A stretch of 64,000 nucleotides of DNA from an uncultured Ruminococcus sp. (GCA_900538575.1 UPZA01000002.1:186001-250000); one strand, 5' to 3'. Shown: positions 53,307 through 63,006, numbered from the stretch's first letter. Program-made: numbers and translations. The notes: generated from the letters alone by a model not told the origin.

Positions 53307-53335
53307 CGCGGATATAAAAAATACAGGAGGTCAAA

Positions 53336-54418
53336 ATGATTTCGCAGTATCCCCATCTGATTGATTTAAACGACTACCCCATTTCCTGGTGGAATAAAAT
53401 AATCCGGCTCGGCCACGATATAAAGCTTCACCCTCAGAGATATTCCCACGCCTGCGTAGGCAAAATAATGGCTACTCTTTTTTACGAACCGTCAACAAGA
53501 ACGCAAATGTCATTTCAGTCCGCAATGATACGTCTAGGCGGAAATATAATCGGTTTCGATAACCCGTCCACATCGTCGGTTTCAAAGGGTGAAAGTTTGA
53601 AGGATACCACAAAAATAGTCAGCAGCTATTCAGATATTCTTATAATACGTCATCCTCAGCCCGGAGCGGCAAAGGCGGCGGCGCTAACGGCCGATTGCTC
53701 GGTTGTAAACGCCGGCGACGGAGGACATCTTCATCCGACGCAGACTCTGACCGACCTTCTGACTCTTCACGAGGAAAAAGGACGTCTTGATAATCTTAAC
53801 GTCGGACTGTGCGGAGACCTTGTCAACGGAAGAACCGTTCATTCACTCTGTAAGGCTCTGTCCGCCTATTCGGGCAATACCTTTGTTCTCGTTTCGACTC
53901 CGAATCTCAGGCTCCCTTCATATGTAAAGGATATTATAACTGCCAGCGGAAGCAGATATACCGAGGTTTCCTCGCTGGACGAGGTGATAAACGATCTCGA
54001 TATGCTTTATATGACGAGAATCCAGCGGGAACGCTTTGCAAGCGAGGCGGAATATCTTGCTGAAAAGGATACATATGTACTCGATAAAAAAAAGCTGAAA
54101 AAAAGCCGTCGGGATATGATAGTTATGCACCCTATGCCAAGAGTAGACGAAATTTCAGTAGACGTAGACGAGGACGAAAGAGCGGTTTATTTCAAACAGG
54201 CAAAGTACGGCATGTATGTGAGGATGGCTCTGATCATGACGCTGCTTGAAAGCGGAAGTCCGACAAATTTACTCAAGGGCGCCGTAAGAAACGGTATAGG
54301 CTGTCAGAATCCGGTATGTATAACAAATTCCGAGCAGTATCTGCCTAAATCCTTTTACGGCGCGGGAGATACGCTTGAATGTGAATACTGCGACGAAAGA
54401 ATACTTCTTGAGCATTGA
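53336..54418 (+). CDS. pyrB: Aspartate carbamoyltransferase with C-terminal PyrI-type zinc knuckle
   Basis: Condenses carbamoyl phosphate and aspartate, the committed step of pyrimidine synthesis. Residues 1-310 are a full PyrB: FYEPSTRTQMSFQ (carbamoyl-phosphate loop, 49-61), IIRHPQPGAAKAAA, and MHPMPRVDEISVDVDEDE-type aspartate loop. An extra 50 residues follow, with C323, C328, C349 and C352 in a C-x4-C-x20-C-x2-C pattern preceded by NGIG and followed by ITNSEQ. This matches the zinc domain of the regulatory subunit PyrI (C-x4-C-x23-C-x2-C in Escherichia coli). The PyrI allosteric nucleotide domain is absent and no pyrI gene adjoins. AGGAGG precedes the ATG. Confidence 0.93.
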   Translation: MISQYPHLIDLNDYPISWWNKIIRLGHDIKLHPQRYSHACVGKIMATLFYEPSTRTQMSFQSAMIRLGGNIIGFDNPSTSSVSKGESLKDTTKIVSSYSDILIIRHPQPGAAKAAALTADCSVVNAGDGGHLHPTQTLTDLLTLHEEKGRLDNLNVGLCGDLVNGRTVHSLCKALSAYSGNTFVLVSTPNLRLPSYVKDIITASGSRYTEVSSLDEVINDLDMLYMTRIQRERFASEAEYLAEKDTYVLDKKKLKKSRRDMIVMHPMPRVDEISVDVDEDERAVYFKQAKYGMYVRMALIMTLLESGSPTNLLKGAVRNGIGCQNPVCITNSEQYLPKSFYGAGDTLECEYCDERILLEH

Positions 54419-54420
54419 TT

Positions 54421-54939
54421 ATGTATATGAAACAGCTTTATTACGGAAACGGCAAAGGAAAAACGACTGCCGCGCTCGGTTTGGCTCTTAGAGCGGCCGG
54501 AAGCGGAATGAACGTACATATTGTTCAGTTTTTAAAGGGATCTGAAACCGGAGAGCTCCACGCCCTTGAAAGACTTGAAAATATAACGGTCAGCCGGCCG
54601 GATAAAAATTACGGCTTCACATTTTCCATGACGGAAAAGACCAGATCAGAGATTACTGAAATTCATAATAAATTGTTGAAAAACGCCGTTGAACTGATAA
54701 AAAGTAAAAAAATACAGGTTCTGATACTTGATGAAATAACAGACGCGTATAACCTTGGCCTTATTGACATCAATGCCGTTGATTCTTTTATTTCCGGAAA
54801 TTCTGAAGCGGAAATTATTATGACCGGTCATAGCCCCGAACAGATTTTTATAGACAGCTCTGATTATGTCAGTGAAATAAATGCAATAAAACACCCTTAT
54901 GAAAAAGGAATAACGGCAAGGAAGGGCATAGAGTATTAG
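54421..54939 (+). CDS. cobO: Cob(I)yrinic acid a,c-diamide adenosyltransferase
   Basis: Transfers adenosyl from ATP to the cobalt of corrinoids. The 172 residues of the CobO/BtuR type have the P-loop YYGNGKGKTTAALGLALRAAG, VHIVQFLKGSETGE, and the Walker B-like LILDEITDAYNLG. The ATG at 54421 lies just after the pyrB stop; a second ATG is two codons on. It indicates corrinoid salvage or use, but no other cobalamin gene is in the window. Confidence 0.92.
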   Translation: MYMKQLYYGNGKGKTTAALGLALRAAGSGMNVHIVQFLKGSETGELHALERLENITVSRPDKNYGFTFSMTEKTRSEITEIHNKLLKNAVELIKSKKIQVLILDEITDAYNLGLIDINAVDSFISGNSEAEIIMTGHSPEQIFIDSSDYVSEINAIKHPYEKGITARKGIEY

Positions 54940-54971
54940 CCGGAAATATTATAAGAATATAGCTTTCCCAA

Positions 54972-55018
54972 AAAATAAAAGCAGACGCTTATTAAAGAAA
55001 GGCGTCTGCTTTTATTTT
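54972..55018. terminator. Bidirectional terminator after cobO
   Basis: AAAATAAAAGCAGACGC pairs GCGTCTGCTTTTATTTT: a 17-base-pair stem between converging genes. Confidence 0.9.
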
Positions 55019-55027
55019 GCAAAATCA

Positions 55028-56605
55028 TTACGGAGAAATAACCTTCATTATCTCGATTGCCGTTTTAATACCGTCAACCGCCGCCGACATTATCCCCCCC
55101 GCATAGCCGGCTCCTTCTCCGCAGGGATAGAGATTTTTCAGAGATACGCTGTTTCTGTTTTCAGTACGGCTTATTCTTATCGGAGACGACGTTCTTGTTT
55201 CAGGACCCGTCAGAAGCGCGGACTTATATCCGAAACACCGCAGCCTTTTAGAAAACGCATTAATTCCTGCTGCAAGCGAATCTGTGATAAACGAAGGAAA
55301 TATCTCTCGGAAATCACTCTTTTCTATTCCCCTTTCATAAGTTCCCTTTATATTTGTTTTCAGATCGGGATTTCCGTTTAAAAAACCGCCTGTTGTCGTA
55401 GCAGGAGCGCCCTTTCCCAATGTAATATCATACGCTCTGCGCTCAATATTACGGGCAAATTTAACGCCGTCCATTATTCCTCCGCCGAAGTCCTCCGGTG
55501 AAACAGAAACCGCAATTGCCGCGTTGGCATTTTCTCCATTACGGGCAAACTCGCTCATTCCGTTGGTTACGGTTGTATTTGGCTCGCTTGCCGCCGGAAC
55601 AACAGTTCCCCCGGGACACATACAGAACGTATAGACGCATCTCCCTCCGGTTAGTCTGTGAGAAAGCTGATATTCTCCTACAGGGAGTAACGGACAATCC
55701 GCATATTCGCCGTAAAGGCTCTCATTTACATCCTGCTGTCTGTGCTCTATCCGCACTCCTACCGAAAACGGCTTAGGCTCCATAAAAATATGATTTTTCT
55801 GAAGCATTTCAAAAGTATCCCTTGCAGAGTGACCGATTGCCGTCACAACAACAGAGGTTTCGGTTTCATTTCCGTTCCACAGCGCTTTTTTGATTTCTCC
55901 GTTTTCTATAACTATATCGTCAAGTCTCGAATTGAATCTAACCTCGCCCCCGCATTCTGTTATGCGGTTTCGGATTTCCTTTACTATCTTACGGAGATTA
56001 TCGGTACCAATATGCGGCTTTGCTTTTATTAATATATCGTCAGGAGCGCCGAACGCGTTTAGCCTTTCCAAAACATATCTGCAAAGCGGATCGTTTATCC
56101 TTGTTGTCAGCTTACCGTCAGAAAAGGTTCCCGCCCCTCCCTCGCCAAATTGAACATTTGATTCGGCGTTCAGTTCTCCGCCTGACCAATAGCGCTTTAC
56201 ACTGTCTATACGTCTGTCGGCGTCCTCCCCTCTTTCAAGGATAAGAGGTCTGTAACCGTTTTCTGCCAGAACAAGACCGCAGAACATACCGGCAGGACCA
56301 AAGCCCGCTATAACTATACGACCGTTCTTTTTTTTACCTGATATTACAGGATTAAAAACGCTTTTTTCTATTCTTTTTACATCCTTTTCATTAACGCATA
56401 GCTCCATGCCGCTGTCATAAAGCTCTGCATACACCGAATGAACAAAATGTATATCGCCGCGCTTTCTTGCGTCAAGAGAGGTTTTGTATATTCCGGTTTT
56501 AACCGTCAGATATTCTGATATTCCTGCTCTTTTCAATGCTCTTTTTATAACCGAACCGGTTTCCTCTCCCAGCTCTCCCCTTATATTATTTATTATCAGC
56601 GGCAT
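55028..56605 (-). CDS. FAD-dependent dehydrogenase (COG2509 type)
   Basis: A 525-residue flavoprotein. The N-terminal 95 residues form a separate domain (KRALKRAGISEYLTVKTGIYKTSLDAR region). The FAD loop is IVIAGFGPAGMFCGLVLAENGY, with FGEGGAGTFSDGKL typical of the family and a C-terminal YPCGEGAGYAGGIMSAAVDG for FAD. The substrate is not known. The ATG at 56605 has GGAGG upstream; the open frame extends 33 codons further without a site. Confidence 0.9.
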   Translation of the reverse strand: MPLIINNIRGELGEETGSVIKRALKRAGISEYLTVKTGIYKTSLDARKRGDIHFVHSVYAELYDSGMELCVNEKDVKRIEKSVFNPVISGKKKNGRIVIAGFGPAGMFCGLVLAENGYRPLILERGEDADRRIDSVKRYWSGGELNAESNVQFGEGGAGTFSDGKLTTRINDPLCRYVLERLNAFGAPDDILIKAKPHIGTDNLRKIVKEIRNRITECGGEVRFNSRLDDIVIENGEIKKALWNGNETETSVVVTAIGHSARDTFEMLQKNHIFMEPKPFSVGVRIEHRQQDVNESLYGEYADCPLLPVGEYQLSHRLTGGRCVYTFCMCPGGTVVPAASEPNTTVTNGMSEFARNGENANAAIAVSVSPEDFGGGIMDGVKFARNIERRAYDITLGKGAPATTTGGFLNGNPDLKTNIKGTYERGIEKSDFREIFPSFITDSLAAGINAFSKRLRCFGYKSALLTGPETRTSSPIRISRTENRNSVSLKNLYPCGEGAGYAGGIMSAAVDGIKTAIEIMKVISP

Positions 56606-56642
56606 TTCTGATTCCTCCGTTATTTTGTATATGTTTAAATAC

Positions 56643-56648
56643 ATTATA
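56643..56648 (-). promoter_or_regulatory. Extended -10 of the FAD-dehydrogenase gene
   Basis: TGC-TATAAT on the minus strand, with only a weak TTGTTT at -35 distance (17 bases), about 38 bases before the start codon. Confidence 0.55.
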
Positions 56649-56759
56649 GCATATATCCCTGATGTAAACAACCGATTTTGAATTATCAGCGGATTAAACG
56701 GCATTATATAAATTGTAAGATGTTATAATATATCAATAATTTCCTTAACCATTTCTTAA

Positions 56760-56788
56760 TTGACAGTCTGCATAAAATGATGTATAAT
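56760..56788 (+). promoter_or_regulatory. Promoter of the potassium uptake genes
   Basis: Perfect TTGACA (56760-56765) and TATAAT (56783-56788), spacer 17. Confidence 0.87.
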
Positions 56789-56833
56789 ATTAACTGTTTA
56801 AAATGCTTGGGCATTTATCAAAGGGAGTTGATT

Positions 56834-58180
56834 ATGAAACTTAACATTAAAAAGGGTATTACGTACCCTAAAATTGTTGCTTTCGGTTTCTTTATTCTTA
56901 TAGCGGCAGGTACAATTTTACTGCTTCTTCCCATTTCAAGCCGTCAGGAAGGATCGACAGGCCTAACCGACGCGCTTTTTACTGCAACATCCGCTTCTTG
57001 TGTTACAGGATTGGTAGTTGCGGATACTTATACGCACTGGACGCTTTTCGGTCAAATCGTAATAATATGTCTGATACAAATAGGAGGTCTTGGCTTTCTT
57101 ACAATTCTGACAATGTTCTCCATGCTTTTTCACCGAAAAATTGGGCTCAAGGAAAGAAGCCTGCTTCAGGAAAGCGTTAATACAATGTATATCGGCGGAA
57201 TCGTCAGGCTTATAAAAAAAATCCTTACAGGAACTTTTATTATAGAATTTATAGGAGCCGTTCTGCTTGCGACAAGATTTATACCGAAAATGGGAATCGG
57301 TATAGGAATCTACAACAGCATATTTACATCGATATCCGCTTTCTGCAACGCGGGCTTCGATCTCATGGGACGGTATGAAGAATATTCGTCCTTAACCATG
57401 TTCAGAGAAGACATCGTTGTTAATATTACCGTTGTCGCTTTAATACTTATCGGCGGTATAGGTTTTTTTGTATGGGACGATATATCGGTAAACAAACATC
57501 ATATAACAAAATATCAGCTTCATACAAAGCTTGTACTGATTGCAACCGGAATACTTGTAATCTTCGGAACAGCAGCCTTTTACATCTTAGAAAACGGCAA
57601 CGAGCTGAAAGATCTTCCGATACATCATAAAATATCATCGTCCATGTTTATGGCTGTAACTCCAAGAACAGCAGGCTTCAATACAGTGGACGTTGCGTCA
57701 ATGAATCCGGCAAGTAAAATGCTGACAATAATATTCATGTTTATAGGAGGAAACTCCGGTTCAACCGCAGGCGGTATTAAAACAACCACCGCCATGATAC
57801 TTATACTGTCGGTATGGGCAAGCCTGAGAAACAATAACGGCATAAACGTTATGAAAAGACGTCTTGAGTCGGACGCTCTCAAAAAAGCCGCTTCCGTAGT
57901 CACAATAAATATTTCCCTTATAATTATATGCGAGCTGCTTATATGCGCCTCACAGCCGGAGCTCGACCTTACCGACGTAACCATCGAGGTTTTCTCGGCT
58001 ATTGACACGGTAGGCATGTCCACCGGCGTTACAAGAGACTTGAACACCTTTTCACGTTACATAATCGTTTTTCTTATGTACTGCGGACGAGTCGGAAGCT
58101 TATCCTTCGCGCTTCTTTTTACTGAACAGAAAGCGCCGAATATTGTTCAGAATCCGGTTGAAAAAATCAACATAGGATAA
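56834..58180 (+). CDS. TrkH/KtrB-family potassium uptake membrane subunit
   Basis: Ion-conducting subunit of a Trk/Ktr potassium system. The 448 residues contain four M1-P-M2 repeats with selectivity glycines in TATSASCVTGLV, SAFCNAGFDL, TPRTAGFNTVD and DTVGMSTGVT. The GGNSGSTAGGIKTTT gating-loop region is also present. The ATG at 56834 has GGGAG upstream; the open frame extends 19 codons further without a site. The RCK subunit follows 66 bases later. Length favours KtrB over the longer TrkH. Confidence 0.93.
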   Translation: MKLNIKKGITYPKIVAFGFFILIAAGTILLLLPISSRQEGSTGLTDALFTATSASCVTGLVVADTYTHWTLFGQIVIICLIQIGGLGFLTILTMFSMLFHRKIGLKERSLLQESVNTMYIGGIVRLIKKILTGTFIIEFIGAVLLATRFIPKMGIGIGIYNSIFTSISAFCNAGFDLMGRYEEYSSLTMFREDIVVNITVVALILIGGIGFFVWDDISVNKHHITKYQLHTKLVLIATGILVIFGTAAFYILENGNELKDLPIHHKISSSMFMAVTPRTAGFNTVDVASMNPASKMLTIIFMFIGGNSGSTAGGIKTTTAMILILSVWASLRNNNGINVMKRRLESDALKKAASVVTINISLIIICELLICASQPELDLTDVTIEVFSAIDTVGMSTGVTRDLNTFSRYIIVFLMYCGRVGSLSFALLFTEQKAPNIVQNPVEKINIG

Positions 58181-58246
58181 AATAAATTACAGCAAACTTA
58201 ATTTGGCAAGCCGCCGCCATAAAAGCGGCAGAATGGAGAAATGAAA

Positions 58247-58900
58247 ATGAAATCTATTCTGATAATCGGTCTCGGACGATTCGGAACGCATCTTATTCAT
58301 AGATTTTACGACTTAGGAGACGAAGTTATGGCAGTCGATATAAGCGAGGAAAAGGTACAGGAGGCTATGCCTTTTGTAACAAGCGCCAAAATCGGAGACT
58401 GTACAAAGCTCGATACTCTAAGGACGCTTGGAATAAAGAATTTTGATCTCTGTTTCGTCTGCATCGGAGAAAACTTCCAGAGCAGTCTTGAAATAACAAG
58501 CCTGCTGCATGATATGGGAGCCGCTAAGGTTATAAGCAAGGCAAATACGGAAATTCACGCTAAATTTCTGCTCCGAAACGGCGCTGACGAGGTTACTTAC
58601 CCTGAAAGGGACAGCGCACAGAAGCTTGCAACCAGATACAGCGTAGACAATATTTTTGATTTTATTGAATTGACAAAGGATACTGCAATTTACGAAATAC
58701 CGATACTTGAAAGCTGGATAGGAAAAAGCATAGTCAAGCTTGACGCAAGAAAGAAGTATCATATCAACATTCTGGCGATAAAAAACAACAATTCCATTCA
58801 GGCCCTGCCGGGCGCTGAATATATATTCAGAACAGACGATCATGTTATTGTTTTAGGGCATAATGCCGACGTTGAAAGGCTTCTGAAAAAAATGGACTGA
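58247..58900 (+). CDS. TrkA/KtrA-family potassium uptake regulatory subunit
   Basis: Cytoplasmic ring subunit that binds nucleotide and gates the membrane subunit. The 217 residues hold an RCK_N domain with ILIIGLGRFGTHLIHRF (Rossmann) and VDISEEKV, and an RCK_C domain (about 135-215) with LIVLGHNADVERL-type end. Of two in-frame ATGs, the second (58247) has GGAG at the better distance. Confidence 0.94.
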   Translation: MKSILIIGLGRFGTHLIHRFYDLGDEVMAVDISEEKVQEAMPFVTSAKIGDCTKLDTLRTLGIKNFDLCFVCIGENFQSSLEITSLLHDMGAAKVISKANTEIHAKFLLRNGADEVTYPERDSAQKLATRYSVDNIFDFIELTKDTAIYEIPILESWIGKSIVKLDARKKYHINILAIKNNNSIQALPGAEYIFRTDDHVIVLGHNADVERLLKKMD

Positions 58901-58913
58901 TACATTAAATTAC

Positions 58914-58943
58914 GAGCGGCTTTTGATAAGCCGTCTTTTTTTT
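58914..58943 (+). terminator. Terminator after the potassium uptake genes
   Basis: CGGCTT pairs AAGCCG, extended by one bulged pair, followed by nine T. Confidence 0.78.
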
Positions 58944-58964
58944 GATATTTTTTGCCGAAAACTC

Positions 58965-58993
58965 TTGAATTAGGCGGATTTTCATGATATAAT
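58965..58993 (+). promoter_or_regulatory. Promoter of the dgt-dnaG-rpoD operon
   Basis: TTGAAT (58965-58970) and TATAAT (58988-58993), spacer 17. Confidence 0.76.
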
Positions 58994-59036
58994 TAATAAT
59001 GTATAAATGTATGCAGAGGGAAGGGAATGATCAGCT

Positions 59037-60026
59037 ATGACTGTAAGAGAACAAACTGAAACCATAGAACTGAATACCCTCAGTCCATATGCCTGTAAAT
59101 CATTCGGAAACGGAAGACGCGTCAGACATGAAGAAAAATGCCCGTTCAGAACTGAATTCCAGCGTGATAGAGACCGGATTCTTCACTGCAACTCCTTCAG
59201 ACGTCTGAAGAGAAAGACGCAGGTATTCCTCTCCCCCGTCGGCGATCATTACCGTACACGATTAACGCACACCCTTGAGGTATCACAGATCGCCAGAACG
59301 ATTGCAAGAGCGTTGCGCCTCAACGAGGACTTAACAGAGGCGATCGCTTTAGGTCATGATCTCGGACATTCTCCTTTCGGACACTGCGGTGAAACGATTC
59401 TCAATGAGATATGTCCTTACGGCTATAAACACTATCTTCAAAGTATAAGAGTAGTAGATTATATAGAAAATAACGGAAATGGTCTTAATTTGACATATGA
59501 GGTAAAAAACGGGATAGCATGCCATACTAACGCGGTTGCAAAAACCGCCGAGGGAAATGCGGTAAGACTGTCGGATAAAATAGCCTATATAAATCATGAC
59601 ATAGAAGACGCTTTACGCGCCGGAATACTGAAAAATTCAGACCTGCCGGAATTTCCCGTAAGAATTCTTGGAAAAACTAAATCCGAACGAATAACTTCAT
59701 TGGTCAGCGCTGTTATTGAAAACGGCGCCGAGGAAATCAAGATGACAGGAGATATAAAGATAGCGCACGACGAGCTGCGTTCATTTATGTTTGAACGAGT
59801 TTATACCAACCCTTCTGCTAAATCAGAAGAGATTAAGGCAAAAATACTGGTGGAACAGCTTTACGATTATTTTAAAAAACGTCCGGAAAAGCTCCCGGAG
59901 GAATACAGAAAAATAGCGGACAGATTTGATGCGGACAGAGCTGTATGCGATTATATTTCCGGAATGAGCGACGGCTATGCAGTCGATCTTTTTAATGAAC
60001 TGTTTGTTCCGCGTTTTTGGAAGTAG
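59037..60026 (+). CDS. dgt: Deoxyguanosinetriphosphate triphosphohydrolase-like protein
   Basis: HD-domain dNTPase that cleaves dNTP to nucleoside and triphosphate. The 329 residues have RDRILHCNSFRRLKRKTQVF, RTRLTHTLEVSQIARTIA (first histidine), and ALGHDLGHSPFGHCGE (HD pair and further histidine). DKIAYINHDIEDALRAG holds the last aspartate. Members of this length are of the dGTPase-like type with broad dNTP use. First gene of the dgt-dnaG-rpoD operon, a frequent clostridial order. Confidence 0.94.
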   Translation: MTVREQTETIELNTLSPYACKSFGNGRRVRHEEKCPFRTEFQRDRDRILHCNSFRRLKRKTQVFLSPVGDHYRTRLTHTLEVSQIARTIARALRLNEDLTEAIALGHDLGHSPFGHCGETILNEICPYGYKHYLQSIRVVDYIENNGNGLNLTYEVKNGIACHTNAVAKTAEGNAVRLSDKIAYINHDIEDALRAGILKNSDLPEFPVRILGKTKSERITSLVSAVIENGAEEIKMTGDIKIAHDELRSFMFERVYTNPSAKSEEIKAKILVEQLYDYFKKRPEKLPEEYRKIADRFDADRAVCDYISGMSDGYAVDLFNELFVPRFWK

Positions 60027-60034
60027 GTGAGATT

Positions 60035-61780
60035 ATGCCTCTTCCAGAAGAATTCTTATACCAGCTTAAGCTTGCTAATCCTATTGAATCGGTTATAGGA
60101 GGCTATACCGGACTGAGAAGAAGCGGACGGGATCATGTTGCCTTATGTCCGTTTCATTCAGAAAAAACGCCGTCCTTTCACGTTTATTCCGACACGCAGA
60201 GCTTCTATTGTTTCGGCTGCGGCGCCGGCGGAGATGTCATAACCTTTATAAAAAGAATTGAAAACCTTGATTATATAGAAGCCGTGCGTCTGCTTGCACA
60301 GCGCGGCGGATTGGACATGCCCGAAAACTCTTCCGATAATACTGTCGGAGAGCTGAAAAAACGTATTTATGAAATAAACCGCGAAACTGCCAATTATTAT
60401 TTCCGGCAGCTTGTTGCAGGAAACGATAAAAGAGGTTTGAAATATTTCGCTTCAAGAGGCTTGAAACCGGAAACTATAAAAAAATACGGTCTGGGCTTTG
60501 CTCCTCCAAGCTGGGACGGTCTGAAAAAACATCTTGCCGGTATGGGCTTCAGCGAGAAGGAAATGATAGCGGCCGGCGTCAGAAGCGTAAGCAGAAATGA
60601 AAAAAATGTTTATGATACCTTCCGCGACAGAGTTATATTCCCCATAATAGATTTAAGAGGAAATATAATCGCTTTCGGAGGAAGGGTTCTTGATGACAGC
60701 GTCCCGAAATATCTTAATACAGGAGATACTCCGGTATTCAAAAAAAGCAGAAATCTTTTCTCACTCAATTTCGCTAAAAATGCGGCTGTTAAAAGGTTAA
60801 TACTGGCAGAAGGTTATATGGACGTAATCGCTATCAATCAGGCAGGCTTTGAAAACGTAGTAGCTACGCTTGGTACTGCTCTCACGCCTGATCAGGCAAG
60901 GATCATGAAATCCTATGCAGATGAAGTAATCATATCATATGACAGCGACAGAGCCGGACAGAGCGCTACTCAACGCGCCATTAATCTTTTGAGCGCGGCT
61001 GGATTAACAGCAAAGATAATAAAGATGGACGGCGCTAAGGATCCTGATGAATATATAAAGAAATTCGGAGCCAAACGGTTTAAAATGCTTATAGATAATT
61101 CGGACGGCGCAATAAATTTTGAGCTTGAAAAGTGCAAAACAGGACTTGATCTTGAAACCGATACAGGTAAAGTGGAGTTTCTAAAAAAAACCGTTAAGAT
61201 TTTGTCGCAAATATCAAACGAGCTTGAACGAGACGTTTATATTTCTAAAATAGCGAAGGAAAACGAAATAAATATAAGCGTTCTGAGAGAACAGGTTAAA
61301 AGTGAAATAAGAAAAAATCGTAATATCGCAAAAAAAAGCGAATGGCAGGCTATCCGATCAAAACCGTTTTATTCAGATCCCCTTGTACCGGAAAAATCCT
61401 CTGCGCTTAAACAGGTTAAAGCCGAAGAAGGCATTCTGGCATATCTTTTTCGGAATCCTGACGCAGTTGAAAATGTTAAGGAAAAGCTGTCTCCGGATTT
61501 CTTTATAACTGATTTTTATCGCCGTGTTTATGTTACATACTGCAATAAAATACCGGATTATCAGTTTTTTTCGCTTTCTATGTTTTCCGATGTATTTAAC
61601 GACGAAGAAATGGGTAAAATAACCGGAATAGAGGCCAAAAACAAAGAAATTTTACTAACTTATCAAAATCTCAATGATTATATTAAAATTTTGCAGGATT
61701 ATAAAAATAATCCTTTAAATAAAAACAAAAACCAGATTTCAGACGACGATCTGTTAAATATCGTAAAATCCAAAAGATAA
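60035..61780 (+). CDS. dnaG: DNA primase
   Basis: Makes RNA primers at the replication fork. The 581 residues have the zinc domain CPFHSEKTPSFHVYSDTQ with FYCFGCGAGGDV (C-x2-H and C-x2-C ligands). The RNA polymerase core follows, and the TOPRIM domain has LILAEGYMDVIAINQ and IISYDSDRAGQSAT-type metal sites. The C-terminal helicase-interaction domain is about 130 residues. The ATG at 60035 follows AGGTGAG, just after the dgt stop. Confidence 0.97.
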   Translation: MPLPEEFLYQLKLANPIESVIGGYTGLRRSGRDHVALCPFHSEKTPSFHVYSDTQSFYCFGCGAGGDVITFIKRIENLDYIEAVRLLAQRGGLDMPENSSDNTVGELKKRIYEINRETANYYFRQLVAGNDKRGLKYFASRGLKPETIKKYGLGFAPPSWDGLKKHLAGMGFSEKEMIAAGVRSVSRNEKNVYDTFRDRVIFPIIDLRGNIIAFGGRVLDDSVPKYLNTGDTPVFKKSRNLFSLNFAKNAAVKRLILAEGYMDVIAINQAGFENVVATLGTALTPDQARIMKSYADEVIISYDSDRAGQSATQRAINLLSAAGLTAKIIKMDGAKDPDEYIKKFGAKRFKMLIDNSDGAINFELEKCKTGLDLETDTGKVEFLKKTVKILSQISNELERDVYISKIAKENEINISVLREQVKSEIRKNRNIAKKSEWQAIRSKPFYSDPLVPEKSSALKQVKAEEGILAYLFRNPDAVENVKEKLSPDFFITDFYRRVYVTYCNKIPDYQFFSLSMFSDVFNDEEMGKITGIEAKNKEILLTYQNLNDYIKILQDYKNNPLNKNKNQISDDDLLNIVKSKR

Positions 61781-61821
61781 AAAATAAAGCCGCCGTTATC
61801 GGCTTGGAATGGAGCGTTTTT

Positions 61822-62907
61822 ATGTTAATGGACAAAAAAACAACTATCGAAAACCTTATTGAAAAAGGAAAAGCTAATGGAAAGCTTTCAACCAAGGAAA
61901 TAACCGACGCGTTGGAAGAGCTCGATTTCGACGTCGACCAGATGGATACCTTTTATGATAACTGTGCCAGCAACAATATTGAAATAGTAGACGATTTTTC
62001 CACAGACACTGATTTAAAAATCGGTCTTGATTCAGGTATCGGAGACGATCTTGAAATGGCTCTGTCTACTGAAGGCATTGCTATAGACGATCCGGTAAAA
62101 ATTTACCTTAAGGAAATCGGACGCGTTCCTCTTTTAAGCGCAGAGGAAGAAATCGAACTTGCTCAAAGAATGTCGCAGGGAGATTCGTATGCAAAAAAAC
62201 GTCTTTCTGAAGCAAATCTGCGTCTTGTTGTAAGTATAGCGAAAAAATATGTTGGACGCGGAATGCAATTTCTGGATCTTATTCAGGAGGGAAATCTCGG
62301 ACTTATTAAGGCGGTTGAAAAATTTGACTACACAAAAGGCTTTAAGTTTTCAACGTATGCCACATGGTGGATCAGACAGGCTATAACAAGAGCTATCGCC
62401 GATCAGGCAAGAACAATAAGAATACCGGTTCATATGGTAGAAACTATTACTAAGGTAAAAAAAGTTTCCAGTCAACTTCTCCATGAAAACGGACATGATC
62501 CGACCGCTGAGGAAATTGCTTTAAAGCTTGAAATGCCGGTTGAAAGAGTAAGGGAAATCATGCGTATTGCACAGGATCCTGTTTCCCTTGAAACTCCTAT
62601 CGGCGAGGAAGAGGACAGCCACTTGGGAGATTTTATTCCTGACGACGACGCGCCTGCTCCGGCTGAAGCAGCGTCGCTGATTCTTCTTAAGGAACAGCTA
62701 AACGATGTTCTGGCAACTCTGACTGACCGGGAAGCAAAAGTATTAAAGCTCAGATTCGGTCTTGAGGACGGACGTTCCAGAACACTTGAGGAAGTCGGAA
62801 AAGAATTCGACGTTACACGCGAACGTATAAGGCAGATAGAAGCAAAAGCATTAAGAAAGCTAAGACATCCAAGCAGAAGTAAGAAAGTCAAAGATTTTCT
62901 CGATTAA
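61822..62907 (+). CDS. rpoD: RNA polymerase primary sigma factor
   Basis: Housekeeping sigma-70 (SigA). From the ATG at 61822, with GGAG seven bases upstream, it is 361 residues. Region 1.1 is short; 1.2 has DPVKIYLKEIGRVPLLS; region 2 has LRLVVSIAKKYVGRGMQFLDLIQEGN and FSTYATWWIRQAITRAIADQ in the usual order. Region 3 is PVHMVETITKVKKV; region 4.2 has TLEEVGKEFDVTRERIRQIE. The promoters listed here, TTGACA-17-TATAAT, fit this factor. Confidence 0.98.
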   Translation: MLMDKKTTIENLIEKGKANGKLSTKEITDALEELDFDVDQMDTFYDNCASNNIEIVDDFSTDTDLKIGLDSGIGDDLEMALSTEGIAIDDPVKIYLKEIGRVPLLSAEEEIELAQRMSQGDSYAKKRLSEANLRLVVSIAKKYVGRGMQFLDLIQEGNLGLIKAVEKFDYTKGFKFSTYATWWIRQAITRAIADQARTIRIPVHMVETITKVKKVSSQLLHENGHDPTAEEIALKLEMPVERVREIMRIAQDPVSLETPIGEEEDSHLGDFIPDDDAPAPAEAASLILLKEQLNDVLATLTDREAKVLKLRFGLEDGRSRTLEEVGKEFDVTRERIRQIEAKALRKLRHPSRSKKVKDFLD

Positions 62908-62926
62908 TCTTTGACATATACATATG

Positions 62927-62960
62927 AAAAAAGAGGACTTCAATAAGAGTCCTCTTTTTC
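62927..62960. terminator. Bidirectional terminator after rpoD
   Basis: AAAAAGAGGACT pairs AGTCCTCTTTTT around a six-base loop. On the plus strand it ends the dgt-dnaG-rpoD operon. On the minus strand it would end any transcript from the 63683-63711 promoter. Confidence 0.86.
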
Positions 62961-63006
62961 TATATTAAATTTTAATAGTAAATTCACTTTTATTGGAGGT
63001 TAAAAT

